Assembly (NCBI GenBank): GCA_963580455.1
Contig: OY756963.1
Location: forward strand, 16,945,555 to 17,009,554
Length of the DNA stretch: 64,000 bases
Direction: 5' to 3'
Source: Euonymus europaeus
Taxonomy: Eukaryota > Streptophyta > Magnoliopsida > Celastrales > Celastraceae
Part shown: positions 50,770 to 62,400 of the stretch, piece by piece
How positions within the stretch are numbered: position 1 is the stretch's first letter
Layout of the letters: each line of letters starts with the position of its first letter
The notes under the pieces: model-generated
The model's database searches: none
Told to the model about the DNA's origin: nothing
What the model saw: the letters and a program-made list of their open reading frames with translations, nothing else
Made by a program: the position numbers and the translations under genes

Positions 50770-53700
50770 TGCTTTCAGCTCTTCGCCGCGCCACTGCCCT
50801 CACATGGGTAAAGACCCTAACCCGAACAGTTACCGTTACCAGCTCTCTGTACAACCACGACCTTCACCCTCTCGCACCTAAGCCGCTGCCGTTTTCCTTT
50901 GTCCAGGAGCGGCGAATGTGCGACTATGACCACATCAGGGCAGACGTGAACTGCCCGCGCTGCACGAAGCATATGCCGGTTCTGTTTTCAAACAGGCCGC
51001 TATCAATCACGGGACGGGAGGCTGGAATATACCAGGCGCTGAATTTCTGCCCTAGCTGCAGGACAGCCTTTTACTTCAGGCCTTTCAAGCTGGAACCTTT
51101 GCAGGGAACCTTCATCGAGCTAGGGAGGGTCAGGGAGGAGATAGTTGGGATTTCGGAGAGAGATTTGGGCAGAAAAGTAGAAGGAACTGAATTCTCTTGT
51201 GGTGGTGATGACGACGACGAAGACGTCAAGCATAGTTCCGGGGACACGGACGGGGTTAAGGGGAAAGTGTGTGGCGGTACTGAAGGTGACAAGTTGCCGA
51301 CGCCGAAGGAGATGTTGAAGGGGCTTGGTGAATTTGTAATTGGGCAGGAGAGAGCCAAAAAGGTTTTTTTCCCCCTTCTCTTTGCTCCAGAAGTTTATAT
51401 ATAATTTTTTTTCGTACGACTATGTTTGGGTTTAAATTTCAGCAATTTTTTAAAAAAGGAATTCAGAAACGCGCGCACACACACACATTTGTACATTTGA
51501 AAACTTTTAGTTTTGCTTATCTTAAACACACGGACATTTGGTTTAGTAGGGAAACATGGTTTTGATGAGAGTTTACCTTTTGATATACCATGCAACAGAT
51601 GCCTATGCTTTGTTCTTTGTTGGCACCCCTTGATATAAAGAGCTTAATTCTTTGTGGGACTTGGATGGAGTAGTTTAGAACTTGTTTCAGTGTTATTAGA
51701 TTGGGGTATGCATATATGATGTCCATTAACATGCTTATATTTGTGAATTTAGGTGCTTACGGTTGCCGTCTACAACCACTACAAGAGAATATATCATGCC
51801 TCCCAGCTCAATGAGTTAGTTCTTAATGCTTTCTGTATGGCCAGTTTAATAATGTCTTTCAAATCCTTAGTCAATGAATTTTACGGACGCATTTTAGTTA
51901 GTTTTACCAGCATATAAGGTTTTTCAGAAATGATAGTGTGTTACAGTGATTATCAGAAGTTAACTATCCTGTGGTTTTATTATGCTTTGTTGGCTGAACA
52001 TGATAATTAATTCCAGGTCAGGTGCCAAATTGAGTGATAATGATTTTTTGGAGGACCAAAGCGAGTTTGTTGAGTTAGAGAAGAGCAATGTCCTTTTGAT
52101 GGGTCCCACTGGTTCTGGTATTGTCTACTTTTTTTTTTAATTTCTTTCAGAAGTGGATGCAACATTGTGGTCTTCCTTGTGTGAGATCCCACTGTTTACG
52201 TGACCATTCCTTTGATTTTTTGTTTTTTCGTCCTTGACTATAAGGATAGGGAAGACGTTACTTGCAAAAACTCTTGCTCGAATTGTCAATGTGCCGTTTG
52301 TCATTGCTGATGCAAACTCGCTAACACAGGTAAGTTCGTTGTTTGGCATGGTCTTTCATGTATCATTCTCCGTCATGTCCACAAGCACCTACATGTCAAT
52401 GTGAGAAGACATGGACTTGTTGATCCTATGCTTAACTCCTTATATATGCCCGCTTGCATTCAAAGAAAGAACTACTAAATCCTTATGCGCTTGCTGATGT
52501 ATATTCATACAAACTGAATATGGAAATTTTCCGCCAATAATTTGCTTCTACTTTTGTTTTAGCACAGGCCAAAGAGTTCAGTTTCATTTCATAAAATGTC
52601 ATATTTTTATTGATTATTATTACCTAAATTTCCTGTTGATGGTTTAGCTGAGTTTTGCTGACTAAGTGGCTTTCTCCCTCTCTCCAGGCAGGTTATGTTG
52701 GTGAAGACGTGGAATCAATATTGCAAAAGTTACTAATGGTGTGATTCACATTTTAATAATTTCTCTAAGATATTTTGTATCGTCAAGGGTATAGCAGATT
52801 TAATTTTATGGATATTTAGAAGAATGCATGTGATGATTAGACTATAAAAAGTTTTATTGTCTGCTACTGGCCCTCTCTGTCCCTGGTGGTTGAACCACCG
52901 CAATGTGGTTGTAGGGGTCAGAGGTTTGAGGGCTGGTGTTGATGATGACGACAACTGTTAATAAAAGAAGATTACATTCTGCTGATACCTTGTTCAATGT
53001 TGTTACTCCATAATATCAAAAGAAAGAATTCTACCAAAAAAATAAAGGAATAAAAAATGTAAGAATTTGGAAAGACAAAACTCAAGGCTATTGGACAACT
53101 ATGGTTCTCAAGTGGCATTCAAATTTTTCTTTGGAATCGAGATTCAGGTTGCTGAATTCAATGTTGAAGCTGCCCAGCGAGGTATCGTCTACATTGATGA
53201 AGTTGACAAGATCACCAAAAAGGTCTTGCTAAGTTTAGTCTTGTAAATTTTACACTTTAGTTATTTAAGTTCATAATTTATGTAATTCAATTACTTTTGG
53301 TTCAGGGTGAGAGTTTAAACACTGGTAGAGATGTATCTGGAGAGGGTGTTCAACAGGCATTGCTGAAAATGCTAGAAGGAACTGTGAGTGAATCAGTTGT
53401 AATTAGTTTCATTGCTTATGAATTTGGGTCCTCTGTTTATTAGTACCTGTGGGTTTCTAAGAAAGAATGCTGTGCGCACCACTCAATTACTGATTTTTGT
53501 GTAAGTTATTTCGAATAGCATGTTTCAACTGATGTTTTGTGAGAATTTTTTTTATTTATTTTGCTTTCTCCGTTATGTTTTGAAATATCTTATTTTAGTT
53601 GTCTTCAATGAGATGGTGATTAAGATTGAAATGTTATTCATTCCTTTCAATTTGCTTATCTGAACGCAAGCCTTGTCAATGCTGAGTTTTTTTGTTATGG

Positions 53701-54004
53701 CAGCTTTGTAGCCATTTCTAACATTGAGTTCATTCCATTGCTTATCAAATGGAGTATGGACCAATTGCCTAACACTTATCAATAGTGCTATATGTTTGTG
53801 TTAAATTCTTAAGAGACTATAATTTTGTCCGATTCTATAAGTTTTAGAAGATGTATTTTTCTATTGACTATTTTAATAAACGTCCATCATAAAACTTGTA
53901 GCATCACTCGTTGCTTAGTGACTAAGTGCATTTATTCTCAGGTCGTGAATGTTCCTGTTCCTGATAAAGGAGTTCGAAAGCATCCTCGTGGTGATAACAT
54001 ACAG
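50769..54004 (+). CDS. CLPX: ATP-dependent Clp protease ATP-binding subunit ClpX, mitochondrial type (5' part, 8 exons)
   Basis: ClpX unfolds proteins and feeds them to the ClpP chamber in mitochondria. Exons: 50769-51362, 51753-51814, 52017-52117, 52250-52329, 52688-52738, 53148-53222, 53306-53383, 53942-54004. All junctions are in frame with GT-AG sites. The N terminus ([20 protein letters not shown]) is Arg-rich without acids, fitting a mitochondrial presequence. CPRC and FCPSC form the four-Cys zinc site of plant ClpX. The Walker A motif GPTGSGKT is split over exons 3/4. Walker B is VYIDEVDK (exon 6), followed by [15 protein letters not shown]. The last exon ends [12 protein letters not shown], then GTATGC. 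Roughly the C-terminal 40% of the family (DTKDILFICGGAF onward) was not found before the window ends, so the gene is either continued after a huge intron or truncated. Confidence 0.95.
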
Positions 54005-54566
54005 GTATGCTAACATTATGCTTTACGCTATGCAGGCTCTCTATTGCTAGGAGATGATGTTTAGTTAGTGGACGAGTTAGCATTTGATTTAAGAAGAGGA
54101 GCTAAGCACATGCAACAGTAGATTTATCCCTTTCTTATTAAAATTAAAACTGGCTGTCACCTCTATTACGCCAAAAATCAAATCACAAACTTATCAACAT
54201 CAGCAAAACACGTCTCCTAATACAGTCACATTAGCAAAATAGAAATCGTTACACATTATTCCTTCCCCATATTAGTAAGGCCATCAATATTGTTGAACTC
54301 CATGTTGTCTCCAACAAAACTACGCCAAAATTAATATTGGTCTTACCTCTATTACACGAGTCAAACCATATACTCAACCACATCAGCAAAACACGTATCT
54401 CAATTCAGTCACATCAGGAAAAATACACATTCCTTTACATTATCCCTTCCCCAACAAAAATCTACCATTGCATAACACTACTACATTCAAATGTTGCCAC
54501 AATAAGAGCCAACTAAATTGTGGATGAAGGATGGATAATTTTTTTTCCCTAAAATTGTCATTGTCA
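54005..54566. other. Start of CLPX intron 8, with dispersed repeat
   Basis: After the donor the sequence is ordinary intron for about 150 bases. A repeat shared with 25.24-25.51 kb then fills about 54.17-54.48 kb. Within it two internal copies of CATCAGCAAAACACGT are seen. No exon resembling the next part of ClpX is present. Confidence 0.6.
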
Positions 54567-54921
54567 TTGTCATGCAATGTTTTAAAAGGCGGGTTCGGGA
54601 ATTGAGGCGCTCACCTTCTATGAGGCGAGGCGTAAGCCTCGAGGCGTATCGAGGCGTAAGCCTCGGATTGAATAAAAAATTCAAGAGTCAAGATAAATCA
54701 ATAAGTAATAAATAATAATACTCACAAAGTTTCAAGTAAGAAACTAACAATAATCAACAAGTCTCATCATGATCCATCATCAAATAATGTCAAAAGACAT
54801 CAAAGCAAAAAGAGTTTAAAATAAACCAAAGCAAAAATAGTTCATAGTTTAGAAGTTTAATACAAACCAAAGAAAAATAAATCAAACCACACAAATAAAT
54901 CAAAGAGTTCAATAGTCATCA

Positions 54922-57687
54922 TCATTCATCCTCATCCATGGAATACTCATCATCACTAGTTGGATCATCTAAGGAGTCATCCATAAATCGAATTGGTAGA
55001 CCATCCAACTCATCTAAATCATCACTACTAGCTTCTTGAAATTCATCTTCTTCCTCCTCTTGAATGAGTAGCTCTTTTCCTTTATACTTCCCTAAATTAA
55101 TAAGCATTGATAAATTAAAATTAGTAAGTAGTAAATGAGTAACATAAATATAAACTATATATTTCACACTAACCTTTGCTCGTCTTGGCTCTTGAATCCA
55201 TTTGACTTGGATTTTTCTTTTTCCTTTTGCTTGTCCTACCACCGCCTCCACTTGCCCCACCTCTTCTTCCGCCTCTAACATTACTAGATCCGCCTCCACT
55301 TGCTCCACCTCCTCCACCATCACTTGCTCCACCTCCACCACCACTTGCTCCTTCCACTACTTGAGAATCACCAATAACATTATCCTCTCCTTGATTCAAT
55401 GTAGAAGTTTCAATAGCATCTCCAACATCATTTGGATTAGGAGGATTAGCAACCCACTCATCATCCGAAGGTAAATCATCAACTACCAATGGATCTTCAT
55501 TAACTTGAAGCTTTAAGTGTCGGTCTTTCAATTTTTTGTTATACAAAATATAGACCAAGTCATTCATCTTCTTCGTGGTTAATCGGTTCCTCTTTTTTGT
55601 GTGCACTTGATTGTATGCGCTCCAATTTCGTTCACATGCGGATGAAGAACAAGTGAGACCTAATACTTTAATTGCAAACCTTTGCAATTCTGGAACTTCA
55701 TCTCCAAAGTTGATCCACCAATCAACTACAAAAAGAAAAATCAAAATTTAGCATAAAAATTTTAGTACTTGACTACTTGATTTAAATTCAATTAATTTGG
55801 AAACTTTTAAAGACATATTGTTACCTGGAGAACGCTTTCCCACTGATCTCTTAGCATTTTCATATGCAAAAAGTCCTTGTTGCTTTCGGAAAGCATAAAT
55901 TTGTAGGTCAGCTGCAAGACAATCTCTTGAATTAGGAATGAGCTTCTTCATTGAACTATACAATCCTGTCTTCACTTCTGCATCAAAAAGGAAGTTCTCT
56001 TGAAATTGAAACTCGGGATTCAAGAAATAAGCAGCAGCATGCAAAGGTCGGTGTAATTGGAACTCCCATTTTTCATCAATAATATCCCAAATCTCCTTGT
56101 AATCTGCTAGTTCTCCACCCAAGTTTTTTGCTATTTCTTCCTTTGCTTTATCCATAGCATTATAAATATAGCCCATAGCAGGTTTCTTCTCAGAATCAAC
56201 AAGTCTCAGCACTCCCACCAACGGCTCTGTTGTTTTCAGTGCATAACTCACACTAGGCCAAAAAGTATTATCTTTAAGAATTATTTTCCTCACTTCTTTG
56301 CCATCAGTTGTGTTTGCCATCTACAACTCGTCCATTGTTGTGAAGTGAACATTGCTTCAAGAGGTTGTCTAAGCTCTATCATGCATCTCAAAGTCAGGAC
56401 AGCTGTTGCAAATCTAGTAACAGCTGGTCTGATGATTTCCCTCTTTGTAAATTTCCTCATCAAAGCCAAAACCCAAGCATGATTATATATGAAATTGCTT
56501 ACTTTTTTGGCCTTCAATAAAGCTCTCTTATGCTGCGTCAATTCTCCAATCTTTTCCAACATCAAATCTAAACAATGTGCCGCACATGGAGTCCAATAAA
56601 TGTGTTTTCTTTTCTCCATCAATTTATTTCCTGCTGCTTTGTAGTTACTTGCATTGTCTGTCACAATTTGAACTACCAACTCTTCCCCAACCTCCACAAC
56701 AATGTCATCAAGCAACTTAAATATCAAATCTGCATCCTTCACATGTTCAGAAGCATCAACAGATCTCAAGAACACTGTGCCATTAGGATTATTCACAAGA
56801 AAGTTGATTAAAGTCCTTCCCGATATATCTGTCCAACCATCAGATAGTATTGAAACTCCCGTGTGTGCCCATGTCTTCTTAATATCAACTATTTTCTCAG
56901 AAGTGTTCAACTCCTCCTTTAGAATCCACGTTCTAAACTCATGCATGGTAGGAGGTTTAAGACCTCGTCCATATGAACCAATCGATCGACACATGTTGAT
57001 AAATGATGGACTTCTTGCCACATTGAAAGGAATCGCATTTTCAAAGAAGAACCTCCCAATATCCAAACAAACACGAGTCCGAGCTTCTTTTGCGTTTGTT
57101 GTGGTCATGGTGGTTTTTGCCCTATCAACATCCTCATGATCATCAACAACATTGGCAATGTACCTATCCATAATAGCAAAGGTATCAAATAAAGTTCATA
57201 AGCATAAATGCATAAATCATAATGATGTCAAAAGCATTAAATAAATTTCATTAGCAAATTACCGATCCATAGGCCCCCGAACTCCTCGAGATGACACATG
57301 TGCACCACCACTAGGTCTATTAACACTAGTGCTAATAGGATTAGAATTCATGCCTTCGAAATAAGAACCGGCCGAAACTCTCTCCTCAAACCTCTCTTGT
57401 GCCATATGCCTTAACGCGGTTCCTTTTTCTAAATATTGTTTCATCTCCTGCTTAACATCTTCAGGAACCTTCTGACACGGAGCTACATTTTTATGTGTGC
57501 ATGCAAGGTGATCTTTTGCCCTTTTAACGCCTCCTTTAAGAACTTTGTTGCAAAAATTGCATTTTACATACACATATCCTTTCTTCTCCCCATTTCCAAC
57601 TTCTACCTCCTCCGTATATTTCCAAGCAGGATCTTTTCTACTCCCTCCACTAACTTTCACCATATTCAGTTCAGCCAAGTGAGCCAA
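54922..57687 (-). pseudogene. hAT transposase (BED finger, DUF659, dimerisation domain), frameshifted
   Basis: This is the enzyme that would excise and insert the flanking element. Four exons fit on the minus strand: 57687-57263, 57163-55825, 55725-55174, 55091-54922. Exon 1 carries a BED zinc finger (KCNFCNKVLKGGVKRAKDHL). Exon 2 has the DUF659 block (GVSILSDGWTDISGRTLINF, VTDNASNYKAAG, PCAAHCLDLMLEKIG). Exon 3 has the hAT dimerisation region (CSSSACERNWSAYNQVHTKK) and a Gly-rich tail, and exon 4 is acidic. Near 56310-56330 the reading frame must shift by one base between FTSQQWTSCRW and TDGKEVRKIIL, so a small deletion probably inactivated it. The Gly-rich repeats in exon 3 produce spurious frames on the other strand. 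Confidence 0.88.
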
Positions 57688-58275
57688 CTAACAATAAAGT
57701 ATAAACTAAACAAAATAAGTTCATGCAATAAAAGGGTAAAAACAAAATAAAGTAAACAATTAAATCAGTAGCATCAATTAGATTACAAAAATATGGAATG
57801 AATTGACAAAAAAAGCCACAAATAGAAAATGAAATGAATTAATTCCAAATAAGCCACAAACAGTTAGCAACTTAGCATATGATTAAGCTGATACAGCAAG
57901 TTTTGGAGAGTGTTAGAGATAATGTTCAATCTCAGCAACAATATTACTTCAAATCAATTTAAAATTACAAGGGATGTTAGATACTTAGATGTATAATGAT
58001 TGTTTAGCAGACCTACAAGCTCACTTGTATAATGATTTGGCTCCCCAGCTCCACTGTTCATGCGATTGCATACCGGCAAGAAATGATAGAAAGAAAAATG
58101 TACCTCCTAATTACTGCATTAAGCTGGAAAATCCGAGTGAGATACTGACTTACTGAGACGGTAGAGATTGAGACGGCACGCAGATGGGAGATATCACGCA
58201 GCACGGCAGCAGCACAACACGGCAGCAGCACAGAAGCACAGATACGAAAGAAAAGAAATTCAGGGTTTTGTAACT

Positions 58276-58360
58276 GTTGGCCCAAAACGACGTCGTTTTG
58301 GGCCAACTCTTTTAAAAAAAAAATAACAGAACCCAAAACGACGTCGTTTTGGGTTCTGTT
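58276..58360. repeat. Two long perfect palindromes centred on CGACGTCG
   Basis: A 32-bp perfect palindrome (58276-58307) and a 36-bp perfect palindrome (58325-58360) share the core CCAAAACGACGTCGTTTTGG and differ in their outer arms. They are separated by an A-rich stretch. They lie about 590 bases upstream of the hAT transposase start codon, inside the element. The core contains ACGT, the base of plant bZIP sites. Confidence 0.95.
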
Positions 58361-58620
58361 GTTTTGAAAAAAAAATACCATTTCGTATTTCTTCTCGCTT
58401 TCGTCTCTGTAACAGAGGCGCTTTCGTCTCTGTAACAGAGGCGCTTTCGCCTCTGTTACAGAGGCGAAAGGCTTACAGAGGCTTCCGCCTCTTCACACAG
58501 AGGCGGAAGCCTCTTGCGACACATGCGGGGCGGAAGCACTGAGGCTTCCGGCCGCCGCCTCGCCTCGGGGCGCGCCTCAGGGCGTGCGCCCCGAACGCCT
58601 TTTAAAACATTGTTGTCATG

Positions 58621-59184
58621 TACTGCAACCCTGTCAAAGGCGTCATCCCACAACATAGGCGGCAGTAGTAGATACTTGCATTAAGAAATGGCATAGTAGT
58701 AAATTACTTGTGGAGTCTAAAATCAAAGGTATGAGTATGAAAGGCGGCATATATAAATTCTTCAGTGAGAAGTCTCTCTCTCTCTCTCTCTCAGTAGGTA
58801 AAGCGTAAAAAGATACGAAGAAGTTTCTTAAGGAGAATCTAGCGGGTCAGTTATCTAGAAGTACAGAAACCTAGTGGTGCAAGGAAGATGTTAAAGCAGC
58901 TGTTAGGACTTGGGACAAAAAAGAATGTAGTGGAAAGTAATGTAATGCTGGAGAAGAACTGAGAAGAAATAGCAGAGGAGAGAGAGAGAGAGACGATTTG
59001 ATTCTATGAACTGAGAGACGAACAAAAGAGCATAAATACTTGGAAATAGAGAGAGAGAGAGAAACAAACTGAGCTTCGAAGGCTGCCAAACTGAATTAGG
59101 GCTTGTTTTCGTCGATACGTGACATGTGAAGGTTACCTGAAAGCTTGATACAACAAAGACGATCTTAAATTAAGGCTGGGTTTT
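58621..59184. other. Gene-free DNA with CT microsatellite
   Basis: A (TC)10 tract lies at 58773-58792, and GA-rich stretches at 58.98-59.06 kb. No gene is recognised. It is probably part of the CLPX intron. Confidence 0.5.
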
Positions 59185-60425
59185 CAATTTCAGAAGGCTA
59201 AAGTCTCATTTTTATTTTGGGAGGCTATCTGGAACAAAATTCTCACTATTGATAATATAAAGAGAAGGGATTTCTGTTAGTCTTTGATACGAATGTCCGA
59301 CATCGCTAAGATGCGGGAGTTGTGATTTATTGATAAGGAGGGCAAATGTCCTCCTTAATCAGCCAACAAATTTTCTAATTGATAGGAACCTAGCCAAGCG
59401 TGCGCCCATACACGCACTTAGCAGGCCCGACCATCCAACAAGTCCAACCAATGACCACATATGAGCTGGTTGTCACCAATAAGCTCAATAGGTTTTTGCC
59501 TAGAAAACTTATTGCTGCCCTTCTTATCAATAGATTACAACTCACACATCTTAGCGATGTGGGACGTTTGTATCAATACTCTCTGCTTTACTAAGCCGAC
59601 GTCCACGTTGGCTGACACTCAATGGGGGGTTTTTCAATAGGCTGCAGTCTTTACCCATACCACCAGATCCATTGGTAGTCCTTTCCGTGGCGGCTTAGTC
59701 CAGTCTCATACTTAGACAAAGGACCATGTTGACTGCACTTAGTGAGGTTCTTATCCGTACCACCATATCTACTGGTAGTCTTTTGCATGACGGTCCAGTT
59801 TAATGTCATACCTAGACCAAGCGCATAAAGACCAAACCGCTATGATACCAATTGATAGGAATCTAGCCAAGCGTGCGCCCATACACGCACTTAGGTGGCC
59901 TAACCATCCAACATGCCTAACCAATGGCCACATATGGGTTTGTTGTAACCAACAGGGAGGCATTTGCTCTCCTTATCAATAGATCACAACTCTCATGTCT
60001 TAGCGATGTGGGACGTTCGTATCAGTCTCTCATATTCTATTGCATTGCTCTTGGATGTTAAAGAATTGGGGAACTATTCGGTTTGGATGGGTATTAATTG
60101 GGCTCCTAGCTGTAACTTGATTTCAGAAGTGGAGGACTGGAATTTTCTTGCTAGGGACAAATCCAAACATAAATTTTTGCTCTCAATTCTTCAAACCACT
60201 TGTTGGCTTATCTGGAAAGAACGTAATGCGATGATTTTTGATGATAAGGAGTGTTCTCTGGGAGGTTTTTTTGAGGGGTGGCTAATTGCACTTAAGGACT
60301 GGTTGCGTGGTTCTATTATAATTTTCTTGACTGTCTCAAAATCGTCATCTTGTAATTGTGGTTGCTATCAGGTTGCACCCGCTTGCTGATGTTGATAAAT
60401 CTTTTTTCGCTCAAAAAAAAAAAAA
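59185..60425 (+). mobile_element. LINE 3' relic, interrupted, ending in poly(A)
   Basis: At 59190-59279 one frame reads KVSFLFWEAIWNKILTIDN, the zinc-finger region after the reverse transcriptase (zf-RVT) of plant L1-type LINEs. After a 740-bp insertion, 60025-60389 continues the same kind of sequence: WAPSCNL, LQTTCWLIWKERNAMIFDD. It ends near a poly(A) tract at 60412-60425, as expected for the 3' end of a LINE. The reverse transcriptase and endonuclease parts are missing (5' truncation), so it is dead. Confidence 0.75.
59285..60024 (-). mobile_element. TRIM-like element with two direct and one inverted LTR copy
   Basis: LTR-like direct repeats lie at 59380-59575 and 59853-60024. On the minus strand each begins TGATAC(A/G)AACGTCCCA and ends CCTATCA. 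Directly next to the second, on the minus strand, is TTGGTATCATAGCGG, close to the initiator-Met tRNA primer site (TGGTATCAGAGC), which fixes the orientation. There is no coding region, so it fits a terminal-repeat retrotransposon in miniature. A third, partial LTR (59285 to about 59375) is inverted, so the whole insert begins and ends with the same sequence. The flanks GTCTT and GTCTC agree at four of five bases. It splits the LINE relic. Confidence 0.7.
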
Positions 60426-62400
60426 AGAAGCCAAGCCTAGACAAAAATCACTGATGCGTGCACCTGGTGTGCTTCTCCAGGTGCACTTCTCCTTGCCTTG
60501 TGCTTGCCTATGCTCAGAAAATTGAGGTGGTGCAAGAGGAAGTGAGGCGCTACCCCCTCACGTTGCTTCATTGGTAAAGCGCTTGCTTCAGGTGCTTTTG
60601 ACAGTTGAAGCGCAAACAAGGTTTTAAAAATCGTTTTTAGGAACCGAGGCGTTTACCTTATATGAGTCGAGGCGTATCGAGGCGTAAGCCTCAAAGTGAA
60701 TCAACAAAATAATTAAAGACTTCAAATGTATGACTCTATATATATATATATAGTCAGATTACAGATACTGCAGATTATTTTTGTAACTATGCACTATGCA
60801 GAGATAATAAATCATTAAAATGGTCTGTTATTAATCAATTAAAATGATCTGTTAAGTGTTAAGTAATCAGTTTATGCAATTTAACCAGAAAAAAAATAAA
60901 AACGAGTAAACACTAAACACATAAAACAACTAGGCCAAAAACAATTAAAAAAAAAAAAAGAAACGCAGGGATTTGCAAAGAGAGAACTGAGAAGAAAAGA
61001 GAGAAGCAGGGACGAAATGAGAGAGAGAGAACTGAGAAGAAAAGAGAGAAGCAGAACTGCACAAGAGAAGTGAGCAGAAGAGAGAGAGAGAGAGAGAGAG
61101 GAACTGAGAAGCAGAAGAGAGGGAGAGATGGAGAGATGAAATACTTGGAGCTGGAGAGGACGGCGATCGGCGATGTCGCTGAATCTTCTTTCCAGCAGCT
61201 GCAACTTCTTTCCAGCAGCTGCAACTTCTTTCCCAGCAGCTGCGATGTCTCTCACTCTTCAATTAGGGCAGGCGAGAAGAAACTATGAGGTGCGACAGAG
61301 CTGGAGCTGGCGAGCTGCTTACTGGGCCTTCAATTTCAGAGCAGAGAGCCCACAAAAACAGCCCAGGTTTCATGTCGTACGCCTCTTCCGCCTCAAAACC
61401 TCAGTGTCTGAGGCGGACGCCTTAGTCAGGAGAGGCTTACGCCTCCCTTGAAACTCTCTCAGGCGTACGCCTGGGATCGGCGGAGCTCCGCCTCAGTTCG
61501 AGGCGCGCCTCGAGGCGTCCGCCTCGAACGATTTTTAAAACCATGAGCGCAAAGGTATCGCATGGCTTCAAAGCTCAAAGCGCACTTTATGCACACGCTT
61601 CAAAGACTTGAAGCGTAAAATTCGTAAATTATTTAATAAAATCAATAATAATATAACAAATTATATCTATTTCAGCCACAAACAATTTAATAAGCTGGAA
61701 AAAATTCATAATAAGCAATTAATTAGTAGTTGGGAGAATTTTGCATGTAAAGAAGATTAGATCATTATATAATCCCTCTTCACAACCAATTAATTAAATA
61801 AGAAAGTGAAAAATATTTGATTAATGACAATAAAGTAAAATTTCCAAGTAGTCGCTGACTCGCTGTACACTAAATGTAGAAAGTATGCTTGCATTCGAAA
61901 GGTGAAAAAAAGCATTTTACACTATAAGTAAGCTTTTTTTTTCTTCCTTTTGTCAAGGAATTTTCCATGAAATATTCTCAAATGAATTACTGAAATTAAA
62001 AAACAAAATCGCATTAGGAATATTGAGACACAAGGTCGACAGATAGAGACGAATGATGGAGAGAGAAGAGCCAACAGAGAGAGAGGAGTTGATAGAGAGA
62101 AGAGAGGCCTACTATGGTGAGCGAAAGAAAGAGGATAAGAGAGTCACGAGCACAGTCAGTAAGAGAGAGATAAGCCTCAATGGGCCTCAAAAAAACCCAT
62201 TTAACACTGAAGCGTGTGCTTTAGTCACTTTTCAATGCTTTGCCATAAGCGCATGCTTCTTTGCTCTTGTAGAATCCAAGTGGTGTGAAACGAAGCGAGG
62301 CTCGACCCCTTTTCAGTACATAGTTTTGCGCTTTAAGTGCTTGGCTTGCTCACTTTTGGCAACACTTAGCAAATCTTGTCTTACATTAGTCTCTTCCACT
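60426..62400. mobile_element. Unassigned repeat split by a hAT derivative
   Basis: The sequence to the left (60426-60608) and right (61554-62400) of the hAT derivative shares a style: many copies of AAGCGC, GCGCTTGC, GCTTCA and their complements, with GAAGCCAAGCC near the left limit and AAGTGCTTGGCTTG near the right. That suggests one non-autonomous DNA element with inverted ends. I could not define its ends or TSD. No gene is recognised. Confidence 0.35.
60609..61553. mobile_element. Non-autonomous hAT derivative (929 bp), TSD AGCGCAAA
   Basis: The element (60617-61545) is flanked by AGCGCAAA on both sides. Inverted ends are CAAGGTTTTAAAAATCG and CATGGTTTTAAAAATCG. Its subterminal sequences (TCGAGGCGTATCGAGGCGTA on the left, GGCGCGCCTC and CGAACG on the right) closely match those of the 4.04-kb hAT 2 kb upstream. 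The interior is a GA-rich stretch and a triplicated block (CAGCAGCTGCAACTTCTTTC) with no transposase. It is probably an internally deleted or captured-filler relative. Confidence 0.9.

Larger units (their letters stand above)
54567..58620 (-). mobile_element. hAT transposon, 4038 bp, TSD TTGTCATG
   Basis: The element runs from 54575 to 58612. Its ends are 17-bp perfect inverted repeats, CAATGTTTTAAAAGGCG. It is flanked by the 8-bp duplication TTGTCATG (54567-54574 and 58613-58620). GAGGCG and its complement are repeated many times just inside both ends. It carries one minus-strand transposase gene with a frameshift. It sits in the region that should be CLPX intron 8, in opposite orientation to CLPX. 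The perfect TIR and TSD suggest a fairly young insertion. Confidence 0.95.

Noticed and set aside
50636..50854. Minus-strand 72-codon frame over the CLPX start
   Set aside because: It is the shadow of CLPX exon 1 and its poly(A) leader, with a run of Phe from the A tract.
52850..52960. SINE-like stretch in CLPX intron 5 (AGAGGTTTGAGGG)
   Set aside because: There is no convincing A box or B box consensus; left as plain intron.
55202..55474. Plus-strand Ser/Thr/Cys-rich frame
   Set aside because: It is the antisense shadow of the Gly-rich tail of the hAT transposase.
58871..59089. Minus-strand frame with a signal-peptide-like start
   Set aside because: It is driven by CT/GA simple repeats, with no domain and no splice partners.
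60881..61262. Overlapping Ser/Leu/Phe-rich minus-strand frames
   Set aside because: They arise from GA repeats in the hAT derivative, and all three frames are open for the same compositional reason.
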